A stretch of DNA of 7,586 nt from Cycloclasticus sp. (GTDB taxonomy: Bacteria > Pseudomonadota > Gammaproteobacteria > Methylococcales > Cycloclasticaceae), in NCBI GenBank assembly GCA_016764415.1, contig JAESRY010000106.1, forward strand, positions 327 to 7,912. Direction: 5' to 3'. Shown piece after piece: positions 1 through 6,357 of the stretch. Below the pieces are notes generated by a model. It was not told the origin of the DNA. It was given only the letters and a program-made list of their open reading frames with translations, and did not search any database. Each line of letters starts with the position of its first letter. Position 1 is the stretch's first letter. The position numbers and the translations under genes are program-made.

Positions 1-601
1 CGGCTAACCTTGCTCTATTTTTATCGAAAATCTTCGGTTTAAGCATTATATCCGCAGAACTTTCTTCAACAAACAACGAGTGTTGACCACCTGTCATCAT
101 CAAGTAAACGTCTGCTAAAATTTCAGAATCGAGTAAAGCGCCATGCAGTTGGCGATGGCTATTGTTTATTTCGTATCGTTTGCAAAGGGCATCTAGACTA
201 TTACGCTGCCCCGGGAACATCTTTCTTGCCATGATGAGTGTGTCGGTCACCTCACACCACAATCTCATGTCTGGCTTTTCAAACCCCATCAAGCGGTATT
301 CATTGTTAATAAACCCCACGTCGAAAGGCGCATTGTGAATAATCACCTCAGCACCTTTAAGGTATTCGTAGAATTCGTCCGCAATATCTTCATACAGTGG
401 CTTATCAGCAAGAAAATCATTGGAAAGGCCGTGAACGGCTTCAGCGCCTTCGTCAATAGCACGCTGTGGATTGAGGTATTGATGAAAATTATTACCCGTT
501 AACCGTCTATTGATCAACTCGACGCAACCCACTTCAATGATACGGTGGCCTTGCCGCGGCTCAAGCCCCGTTGTTTCCGTATCTAGAATTATTTGTCTCA
601 T
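1..601 (-). CDS. dnaQ: DNA polymerase III epsilon subunit (3'-5' proofreading exonuclease), 3' end cut by window edge
   Basis: I translated this frame by hand; the first 200 residues are visible and the frame runs off the left edge. Epsilon proofreads newly made DNA within the Pol III core, bound to alpha and the beta clamp. The DEDDh exonuclease residues are all visible: D7 and E9 in LDTETTG, D94 in HNAPFD, H153 and D158 in LHGALLD. Further family blocks are RRLTGNNFH, ARKMFPG and RNSLDALC. QHSLF at 173-177 fits the beta-clamp-binding pentapeptide. The alpha-binding C-terminal tail lies outside the window. The ATG at 601-599 gives an N-terminus (MRQIILDTE) a few residues shorter than in E. 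coli, and overlaps the rnhA stop as ATGA. Only a weak AGG lies about 12 bases upstream, so translation is probably coupled to rnhA. In E. coli rnhA and dnaQ diverge; here they share a strand. Confidence 0.96.
   Translation of the reverse strand, partial: MRQIILDTETTGLEPRQGHRIIEVGCVELINRRLTGNNFHQYLNPQRAIDEGAEAVHGLSNDFLADKPLYEDIADEFYEYLKGAEVIIHNAPFDVGFINNEYRLMGFEKPDMRLWCEVTDTLIMARKMFPGQRNSLDALCKRYEINNSHRQLHGALLDSEILADVYLMMTGGQHSLFVEESSADIMLKPKIFDKNRARLA
598..601 (-). promoter_or_regulatory. ATGA stop/start overlap coupling rnhA to dnaQ
   Basis: Read on the minus strand, bases 601-598 are ATGA: the dnaQ start ATG and the rnhA stop TGA share two bases. Without a good Shine-Dalgarno sequence ahead of dnaQ, terminating ribosomes probably restart here. 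The overlap is seen directly; the coupling is inferred. Confidence 0.7.
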
Positions 602-1035
602 AATGTATCAATACCTAAGTTAGCCAAGGCGTCTGCCCTATCGTTTCCAGCATTGCCGCTATGGCCCTTAACCCATAGCCACTCAATGGTATGTTGTTGA
701 ATTAAGTCATCTAACTGCTGCCACAAATCTACATTTTTCACCGGCTTTCTACTCGCCGTTTTCCAATTTCTTTTTTTCCAATTAGGCATCCACTCAGTAA
801 TGCCACTTAAGACATATTTTGAGTCGCTGTTGATAGTGATATCACTCGGCTTGTTCAATACTTTAAGTGACTCTATGACCGCCATCAACTCCATGCGGTT
901 ATTGGTTGTGTCTTGTTCACCGCCATAAATTTCTTTTTGAGTGCCGTTATAACTTAATATAGCGCCCCATCCGCCTATTCCTGGGTTACCGCGGCATGCG
1001 CCGTCAGTGTATATCTGAACGTGTTTTGTCGACAT
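598..1035 (-). CDS. rnhA: Ribonuclease HI
   Basis: This 145-residue cytoplasmic enzyme cleaves the RNA strand of RNA-DNA hybrids, removing R-loops and RNA primers. Its length is close to the usual bacterial RNase HI (155 in E. coli). The metal-binding residues are in place: D11 in YTDGACRGNPG, E49 in NNRMEL, D71 in INSDSKYV and D135 in NDRADALA, with the mobile catalytic histidine H125 in VKGHSG. The basic, tryptophan-rich stretch at about 82-100 (WMPNWKKRNWKTA) matches the substrate-binding handle of the E. coli type. The start lies 32 bases inside the end of the upstream methyltransferase gene, in another frame, with no clear Shine-Dalgarno sequence. It fits because it places the first strand of the fold right after MSTKHVQ. 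The stop overlaps the dnaQ start. The three genes therefore look like one operon. Confidence 0.97.
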   Translation of the reverse strand: MSTKHVQIYTDGACRGNPGIGGWGAILSYNGTQKEIYGGEQDTTNNRMELMAVIESLKVLNKPSDITINSDSKYVLSGITEWMPNWKKRNWKTASRKPVKNVDLWQQLDDLIQQHTIEWLWVKGHSGNAGNDRADALANLGIDTL

Positions 1036-1786
1036 GGCTTGTTTTTGTAGCTGGTTGCGTTAAAGGTGAAATAAAACGATTTTTTAAGTCTTTAAAATGG
1101 AATACAGACGTGCCACCTGATACACGCTTAACCGCCATAACAAAGTAGGCCGCTGGTAGGAACGGCAGCCAAACTAATAAGCTTTCTAACAATCGACTGC
1201 TTTTTTCAAGTTTTCGTAATGGGAACAAACAACAACCTTTGCTCTCTTCGATGTCGAAATTAAGTAATTTCAGCCAATCCAATACCCTGTAACGACTAAT
1301 AAAGCGCCCATTCCAAGGCGTTTTGCGTTTTGCTCTGGGTAAAAATCGTGGCAAATGCCAAAAAGCCCACGGGTTAAACCCCGTCAACAACACAATGCCT
1401 TCTGGTTTTAATACTCTATTCACTTCACGCAGCACTTGATGCGGGTTCTGCGAGAATTCTAATGTATGCGGCATAATCACGATATCAACACAATGCGTAT
1501 CAATAGGAAGGCTATCTACCTCGCCGGTAACACGGGTATATTTTGATACTTCTGCATCATCGTTATCTAAGATGGTGTAGTGCGCAAAGCGCATCGCTTC
1601 ATGAAACTCACCTTCCCAACCTATAAAATCAAGTTGCAACACTTCTGCCCGAAAATTCTGACTGAGCTCTTCACTGAGTAATTTCGCCTCTGCATGCCGG
1701 TAAACCTTACCGATAGGCGTTTCAAACCAATGACGCAGTCCTACAGTGCCATCGTATGAAGAGTTTTTTTCGTCAGTCATTGCCAT
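1004..1786 (-). CDS. SAM-dependent methyltransferase-like protein (YafS family position), substrate unknown
   Basis: The 260-residue protein has a class I methyltransferase (Methyltransf_11-like) core at about 45-140. Visible blocks are an acidic/LP stretch GEVDSLPID (88-96), VDIVIMPHTLEF (100-111) and the post-core motif REVNRVLKPEG (120-130), followed by a VLLTGFNPW strand. The glycine-rich SAM motif is degenerate (EVLQLDFIGWEGE, 48-60) and lacks the usual GxGxG. Proteins of this kind sit next to rnhA in E. coli (yafS) and pseudomonads, and no substrate is known to me. A basic stretch and a hydrophobic stretch (about 200-217) follow the core. No signal peptide is seen. The start at 1786 gives MAMTDEK; Met3 (1780) is an alternative, and neither has a strong Shine-Dalgarno sequence. 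It is the first gene of the rnhA-dnaQ transcript and overlaps rnhA by 32 bases. The fold is well supported; activity is uncertain. Confidence 0.85.
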   Translation of the reverse strand: MAMTDEKNSSYDGTVGLRHWFETPIGKVYRHAEAKLLSEELSQNFRAEVLQLDFIGWEGEFHEAMRFAHYTILDNDDAEVSKYTRVTGEVDSLPIDTHCVDIVIMPHTLEFSQNPHQVLREVNRVLKPEGIVLLTGFNPWAFWHLPRFLPRAKRKTPWNGRFISRYRVLDWLKLLNFDIEESKGCCLFPLRKLEKSSRLLESLLVWLPFLPAAYFVMAVKRVSGGTSVFHFKDLKNRFISPLTQPATKTSHVDKTRSDIH

Positions 1787-1798
1787 AACGCTTATAAT
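1770..1798 (+). promoter_or_regulatory. Putative sigma-70 promoter for mltD
   Basis: A perfect -10 hexamer TATAAT lies at 1793-1798. A 4/6 -35 match, TCGTCA, lies at 1770-1775, with a 17-base spacer. Transcription would start near 1805, leaving a leader of about 30 bases before the mltD ATG. The -35 lies inside the first codons of the divergent methyltransferase gene. For the opposite direction I see only weak candidates: TATAAG at 1796-1791, too close to the start codon for Met1, and GATAAC at 1823-1818, overlapping the DnaA box. Confidence 0.5.
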
Positions 1799-1818
1799 TA
1801 GAAAACCAAATCACTCCG

Positions 1819-1827
1819 TTATCCACA
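1819..1827 (+). promoter_or_regulatory. Consensus DnaA box in the divergent mltD / methyltransferase-rnhA-dnaQ intergenic region
   Basis: The nine bases TTATCCACA match the high-affinity DnaA box of E. coli exactly. The site lies in a 48-base gap between divergent genes. It is about 15-23 bases downstream of the predicted mltD start point, and upstream of the operon holding rnhA and dnaQ. DnaA bound here could affect transcription in both directions. The match is seen directly; its regulatory use is inferred, and a single box with no clear second copy in the gap weakens the case. Confidence 0.5.
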
Positions 1828-1834
1828 TTACTTA

Positions 1835-3442
1835 ATGCAATATTTAATCACAAATCGACTACGTCGGTTTCTTTTATTTGTGAGCTTTTTAACACTTATA
1901 TCCTGCGCGCAACTATCTTCTAAGCCCTTGGGTAAATCATTGGATAAGCCGTTGTTAATAGCGCCTGTTGTAACGGCTCCTATCGATGTCACACCGGTTG
2001 AGCCCATTATTAGCAAAAATGCTCCCGTCACATCTATAGTTGAAAAAAATCTATGGCAGCGGTTATTTGCACTTTACCAGTTGCCTCCCATTATAAACAA
2101 ACGCGTACAAGCCGAGATTAACTGGTATGTGAAGCACCCTGCCTATTTACAGCGTGTGCAAAAAAATGCCGCGCCCTACCTTTACCATATTGTTAATGAA
2201 ATAGAAAAGCGTGGCCTACCGGGCGAACTTGCCTTATTGCCTATTGTTGAAAGCGCCTACCGGCCTTTTGCTTATTCACATGGTAGGGCCGCCGGTCTTT
2301 GGCAGTTTATTCCATCTACGGGTCGAGCTTTTGGCCTTAATCAAACATGGTGGTACGACGGCCGTCGTGACATATACACATCAACTCATGCCGCGTTGAC
2401 CTACTTAACGAAATTATCGACACGTTTTGATAACAATTGGTTACTCGGTTTGGCTGGCTATAATGCCGGTGGCGGTTCGGTATCATCAGCTATGCGCAAA
2501 AACTCACGGCTTGGAAAAAGCACAGATTACTGGTCGCTACCGCTGCATAAAGAAACCAAGCATTACGTACCCAAGCTATTAGCTATATCAACCGTTCTAG
2601 CGAATGCTGAAAAGTACAATATAACGCTGTTAGATATTCCCAATGCGCCCTACTTTGAGCGTGTTGATATCATCAAGCAAATTGACCTTGCCCGCGCCGC
2701 AGAATTAGCTGACATCACTATTGAAGAACTGTATGTTCTAAATCCCGCGTTTAACCAATGGGCCACCAGCCCTTCTGGGCCGCACTACCTGTTACTTCCA
2801 GTAAAAAAAGCAGCACATTTTAAGGAGCTTATAGCCAAGTTACCTGACTCGCAACGCCTAAGATGGGTTCGCCATAAAGTTAAATCGGGCGAAACCATCG
2901 GTCAAATCGCTAGACGCTATCGCACAACTGTTTCACAACTAAAACAAGCTAACGCTATCAAAAACAACATGATACGCGCCGGTAAACACTTGTTAATTCC
3001 CACAGCAAACTATAACGATGCCTTGTACCCAAACAGTGTTGCTATGCGTAAAGATGCCATCGTTAATAAAACCAGGAAAGGCCATCGAGTTGAGTATTAC
3101 GTTAAGCCCGGCAATTCATTTTGGTCTATCGCAAAACAATACCAAGTATCTGTGCGACAACTCGCTAAATGGAATGCGATGGCGCCGGGCGATACATTAA
3201 AAGTGGGGCAGAAACTGGTTATTTGGGGTAGCCATTCACACCCAAATGCTAATGTTCAACTGACCTCTATTAATAAGCACCAAACCATCAATTACACAGT
3301 ACGCCGAGGTGATTCTTTGTATTTGATTTCAAAGAAATTCAAAGTGACGATAAATGCTTTGAAGCGATGGAATACATTAAACAAGAAGTATTTAAAACCA
3401 GGACAAAAGCTCAAAATAATTGTGGATGTTACACGCTCTTAA
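1835..3442 (+). CDS. mltD: Membrane-bound lytic murein transglycosylase D, lipoprotein with three LysM repeats
   Basis: This 535-residue enzyme cleaves the MurNAc-GlcNAc bond of peptidoglycan non-hydrolytically, forming 1,6-anhydroMurNAc ends. It has a lipoprotein signal with basic start RLRR, hydrophobic core and lipobox LISC (C24). The residue after the cysteine is Ala, so outer-membrane sorting is expected. A proline-rich linker (about 35-70) precedes the SLT domain (about 110-260), with catalytic E139 in PIVES, GLWQF (154-158), AGYNAG (207-212) and HYVPKLL (243-249). LysM repeats follow at about 345-388, 419-463 and 485-530; each carries the typical V-x-GxS/T start and a (P/A)GxxL end. 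E. coli MltD is shorter (about 450 residues) with two LysM. No Shine-Dalgarno sequence is evident, but no nearby later start keeps the signal peptide. The gene stands alone on the plus strand, divergent from the methyltransferase and convergent with the ATPase gene. Confidence 0.95.
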   Translation: MQYLITNRLRRFLLFVSFLTLISCAQLSSKPLGKSLDKPLLIAPVVTAPIDVTPVEPIISKNAPVTSIVEKNLWQRLFALYQLPPIINKRVQAEINWYVKHPAYLQRVQKNAAPYLYHIVNEIEKRGLPGELALLPIVESAYRPFAYSHGRAAGLWQFIPSTGRAFGLNQTWWYDGRRDIYTSTHAALTYLTKLSTRFDNNWLLGLAGYNAGGGSVSSAMRKNSRLGKSTDYWSLPLHKETKHYVPKLLAISTVLANAEKYNITLLDIPNAPYFERVDIIKQIDLARAAELADITIEELYVLNPAFNQWATSPSGPHYLLLPVKKAAHFKELIAKLPDSQRLRWVRHKVKSGETIGQIARRYRTTVSQLKQANAIKNNMIRAGKHLLIPTANYNDALYPNSVAMRKDAIVNKTRKGHRVEYYVKPGNSFWSIAKQYQVSVRQLAKWNAMAPGDTLKVGQKLVIWGSHSHPNANVQLTSINKHQTINYTVRRGDSLYLISKKFKVTINALKRWNTLNKKYLKPGQKLKIIVDVTRS

Positions 3443-3472
3443 TCGCTTGGTTAAGGCATTTAGTTATACGTG
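3443..3472. other. Convergent 30-base gap without a clear intrinsic terminator
   Basis: mltD and the ATPase gene end tail to tail, 30 bases apart. I find no GC-rich hairpin followed by a T-run on either strand. The palindrome GTTAATTAAC (3472-3481) is too AT-rich for a terminator stem, and CTTAA/TTAAG (3438-3455) is only five pairs. Termination is either Rho-dependent or lies inside the opposing genes. Confidence 0.4.
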
Positions 3473-5488
3473 TTAATTAACGTTTTGGGCACTATCAAAT
3501 AACAAACAAGCAACTTTGTGTGTTTCGCTTATCTCAATATTTTCAGGGTCTATTTTGCTGCATTTTGGCATGGCTTCTGCGCAACGCGTATGAAAATGAC
3601 AACCACTGGGTGGATTTGCTGGCGACGGCATATTATCAGGCAATTTGATTACCTCTTTCTTAAGGCTGTCATCCCACATCGGTATCGCATCAATTAATGC
3701 TTTGGTATACGGGTGCGCTGGGTTATTAAGCACCTCCTCCACCGTTCCGTATTCCACAATTCGACCTAAATACATAACCGCCACGTTGTCGGCTAAGTAC
3801 GACACAACGGACAAGTCATGGCTAATGAATAAGTAACTCAGCCCTTGTTCGCTTTGTAAACTTTTGAGTAAATTTAACACCTGCGCTTGAACCGATACGT
3901 CTAGCGCACTGGTGGGTTCATCACAAACAATCACCGACGGATCAACTGCCAACGCGCGAGCTATACACAACCGTTGACGCTGACCACCCGAGAACTCATG
4001 CGGATAACGCAATCTTACATCTGGTGTTAAGCCAACTTTTTCTAGCAACTGATTACATTTTTTCTCAACATCGTTTGTTGAAAGATTCGGCTTTAAGGCA
4101 CGTAAGCCTTCTTCCAGTATTTCACCCACCAACATTCGAGGATTCATTGATGAAAACGGATCTTGGAAAATAATTTGTAATTGCCCACGGTACGCTTGAA
4201 ACTCTTGTTCAGACAGTGATAACAAATCCACGCCTTCGTACAAAACCTTCCCAGACGTCGCCTGCAATAGCTGTAGCACACCTTTGCCAAGGGTCGTTTT
4301 CCCACAGCCTGACTCCCCCACTAACGCGGTCGTCGTTCCCGGTAACAACTCAAAACTCACGCCATCAACCGCTTTAACCTGCCCTACCGTTCGTTTTAGC
4401 AAGCCTTTCTTAATGGGGAAATGAATTTTTAAATGCTCAATTTTTAACGATGATTTGTCAACTTGCACGCTGTTTGAATTTTCTAGCTTTGAAACTGGCT
4501 TAACCGTTAACCCATTGCTAACACCTACGTTTAGGCACCTAACTTGATGCGTGTCGTTCAGGTTTTCCCATTCAATACGAGAAGATTGGACGCACCGGTC
4601 TTCTTTCAAATCACAGCGGTCAGCAAAACGACAGCCTTTAAATTGTTGCGTTAGCTTCGGCACTGAGCCTGTTAACGTTACCAACGCCTCATTACGCTTA
4701 TCCATATTCGGAATGGCGGCAAATAAGCGTTGGCTATAGGGGTGCGAGGGTTTATTAAAAAACTCATCCCTAGTCGCCACCTCAACCAATTCGCCTGCGT
4801 ACATAACAGCCACCGTGTCTGCAATATCAGAAACGACGCCTAAATCGTGCGTGATAATCAATAACGACATACCGAGCTTACGCTGCAACTCTTTTAATAA
4901 TTCTAATATTTGGGCCTGAATCGTCACGTCTAATGCCGTTGTGGGTTCATCGGCTATCAGCAAATCTGGTTCATTCGCCAACGCAATGGCTATCATCACA
5001 CGCTGCCTCATCCCGCCAGATAACTGATGTGGGAACGCCGAATAACGCTCTTGTGCATCAGCAATACCGACTTGTTTTATTAACTCAACAACGCGCTGTT
5101 TCACTTTAATAGCGCTCGTTTTTTTGTGCGCTAAAACCGCCTCAGCTATTTGATCACCAATATTCATCACCGGATTTAATGATGTCATGGGGTCTTGGAA
5201 TATCATCGAAATACGCGAACCACGCACCTCGCGCATATCTCTTTCGGCTATTCTTAGCAAATCCTTACCGCGATAAATAACCTGACCCGCAGTTATCGTC
5301 GCGTTACTGGGCAATAGGCGCAAAATGGATAACGCCGTCACTGATTTACCGCAACCCGACTCGCCCACTAATGCAAAGGTCTCGCCCTCAGCAATATTAA
5401 AACTGACGCCATCCACTGCATTAACCGTTTCAGACGGTTGGTTAAATTGGGTTTTTAGCCCTTGAACAGAGAGTAAATGGGTCGACAT
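3473..5488 (-). CDS. Fused double ATP-binding subunit of a peptide-type (Opp/Dpp/Yej) ABC importer
   Basis: The 671-residue protein joins two complete ABC ATPases, like a DppD-DppF fusion, and would power peptide uptake on the cytoplasmic face of the inner membrane. Half 1: Walker A GESGCGKS (42-49), Q98, signature LSGGMRQR (156-163), Walker B LLIADE ending at E181, H214. Half 2: Walker A GESGCGKT (391-398), Q442, signature FSGGQRQR (499-506), Walker B VIVCDE ending at E524, H557. Each half ends in the HPY oligopeptide extension and a Cys4 pattern: C286, C292, C299, C318 and C630, C636, C643, C661. In DppD-type proteins such cysteines hold a [4Fe-4S] cluster. An N/S/V-rich linker (about 322-346) separates the halves. 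E. coli YejF is also a double ATPase but shorter (529 residues). The gene follows serB by 4 bases without a visible Shine-Dalgarno sequence, so it is probably cotranscribed with serB and the upstream permease. All ATPase residues are intact. The transported peptide cannot be read from the sequence. Confidence 0.93.
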   Translation of the reverse strand: MSTHLLSVQGLKTQFNQPSETVNAVDGVSFNIAEGETFALVGESGCGKSVTALSILRLLPSNATITAGQVIYRGKDLLRIAERDMREVRGSRISMIFQDPMTSLNPVMNIGDQIAEAVLAHKKTSAIKVKQRVVELIKQVGIADAQERYSAFPHQLSGGMRQRVMIAIALANEPDLLIADEPTTALDVTIQAQILELLKELQRKLGMSLLIITHDLGVVSDIADTVAVMYAGELVEVATRDEFFNKPSHPYSQRLFAAIPNMDKRNEALVTLTGSVPKLTQQFKGCRFADRCDLKEDRCVQSSRIEWENLNDTHQVRCLNVGVSNGLTVKPVSKLENSNSVQVDKSSLKIEHLKIHFPIKKGLLKRTVGQVKAVDGVSFELLPGTTTALVGESGCGKTTLGKGVLQLLQATSGKVLYEGVDLLSLSEQEFQAYRGQLQIIFQDPFSSMNPRMLVGEILEEGLRALKPNLSTNDVEKKCNQLLEKVGLTPDVRLRYPHEFSGGQRQRLCIARALAVDPSVIVCDEPTSALDVSVQAQVLNLLKSLQSEQGLSYLFISHDLSVVSYLADNVAVMYLGRIVEYGTVEEVLNNPAHPYTKALIDAIPMWDDSLKKEVIKLPDNMPSPANPPSGCHFHTRCAEAMPKCSKIDPENIEISETHKVACLLFDSAQNVN

Positions 5489-5492
5489 AGTA

Positions 5493-6320
5493 TTATGCTT
5501 TTAACAAATCGACCACGGCATCCAGGCCGCCAACATTTAGTTGAATGTCCGTTTGCGCTTGAACGGTCGGTTTAGCATGGTAAGCAACACTCAGCCCGGC
5601 TATATTCATCATCAATAAATCATTTGCGCCATCGCCCATAGCAATAACCTGATGTTTCTCAATACTCAATTGGTTAGATAATTTAGTTAATAGATCTGCC
5701 TTTGATTGCGCACCAATAATATCGCCATCAACCTTGCCGGTTAACTTGCCGTCTTTAATTCCCAGCGTATTGGCTAAGGTGTAATCAAGCCCTAACCTTG
5801 CTTTTAATTTGTCCGTAAAGAAGGTGAAACCACCAGAAACCAGTGCTAATTTAATGTTTGACTGTTTTAGGTAGGCAATCAGCTTTTCTGCACCTGGGTT
5901 CAATTGCAATCGCTCATGATAAACGCGATCCAAGTCGCTAACAGGCAAGCCTTCTAATAAGGCAACTCGTTGAGTTAATGACTCTTCAAAATCCAATTCA
6001 CCGCGCATGGCCGCCTCGGTAATCGCTGCCACTTGTGATTTTATCCCCAACATATCGGCTATTTCATCAATGCATTCAATTGAGATTAGCGTTGAGTCCA
6101 TATCGGTTACTAGCAAACGAACAGCTTGGCCATCAAAGGGTTTTGATAACACGTTAACATCACAATTGAGTTGTTGCCTTATTGAGGCTAACGCAATACT
6201 TTTATCCGAATTCAAGGCATAGAAACCTTGTTTCAACGCTGCTTTAGAGCCAAACAAAGCCTCAATTTGTAATTGCTGATTATCAGAGATAGTGTCTTTA
6301 TGTAATATATATTTGTACAT
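5493..6320 (-). CDS. serB: Phosphoserine phosphatase (HAD family)
   Basis: The 275-residue enzyme hydrolyses O-phospho-L-serine to L-serine, the last step of serine synthesis in the cytoplasm. HAD motifs are complete: motif I DMDST (73-77; nucleophile D73, acid/base D75), the SerB-specific IECIDEIA block (81-88), motif II SGG (S162), motif III lysine K207 in QSKADLL, and motif IV GDGAND (229-234). The MRGELDF and ESLTQRVALLEG blocks (105-124) are also characteristic of SerB rather than other HAD enzymes. Only about 72 residues precede motif I, fewer than in E. coli SerB (322 residues in all), so the N-terminal regulatory-like domain is shortened. It lies between two genes of a peptide importer, 37 bases after the permease stop and 4 bases before the ATPase start, so it is probably in the same transcript. 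No Shine-Dalgarno sequence is clear before the ATG at 6320; it is the first start after the permease stop. Confidence 0.95.
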   Translation of the reverse strand: MYKYILHKDTISDNQQLQIEALFGSKAALKQGFYALNSDKSIALASIRQQLNCDVNVLSKPFDGQAVRLLVTDMDSTLISIECIDEIADMLGIKSQVAAITEAAMRGELDFEESLTQRVALLEGLPVSDLDRVYHERLQLNPGAEKLIAYLKQSNIKLALVSGGFTFFTDKLKARLGLDYTLANTLGIKDGKLTGKVDGDIIGAQSKADLLTKLSNQLSIEKHQVIAMGDGANDLLMMNIAGLSVAYHAKPTVQAQTDIQLNVGGLDAVVDLLKA

Positions 6321-6357
6321 TTATCAATTAGTTATAAGTTTTTATTAATCTATATTA
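6321..6357. other. Very AT-rich spacer between the permease gene and serB
   Basis: Only 4 of these 37 bases are G or C. On the minus strand it contains -10-like TATAAC and TAATAT stretches, but no -35 match at a proper distance and no hairpin with G/C pairs. It could be a weak internal promoter or an unstructured leader that helps ribosome access to serB in the absence of a Shine-Dalgarno sequence. I cannot decide between these. Confidence 0.3.

Noticed and set aside
1828..2031. A 67-codon minus-strand open frame over the start of mltD.
   Set aside because: It lies opposite the mltD signal peptide and linker, shows no domain, and mltD is strongly supported by lipobox, SLT and LysM features.
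2272..2280. TTATTCACA, a second DnaA-box-like site.
   Set aside because: It lies inside the mltD SLT coding sequence and matches only the relaxed consensus, which is expected by chance in a window of this size.
3438..3481. Possible hairpins at the mltD/ATPase gene junction (CTTAA/TTAAG and the palindrome GTTAATTAAC).
   Set aside because: The stems are short and AT-rich with no proper T-run after them, so they do not support an intrinsic terminator.
3473..5488. Two separate ATPase genes, or a frameshifted DppD/DppF pair.
   Set aside because: A single uninterrupted frame carries both complete ATPases with a plausible linker; fused double ATPases are known (YejF, GsiA).
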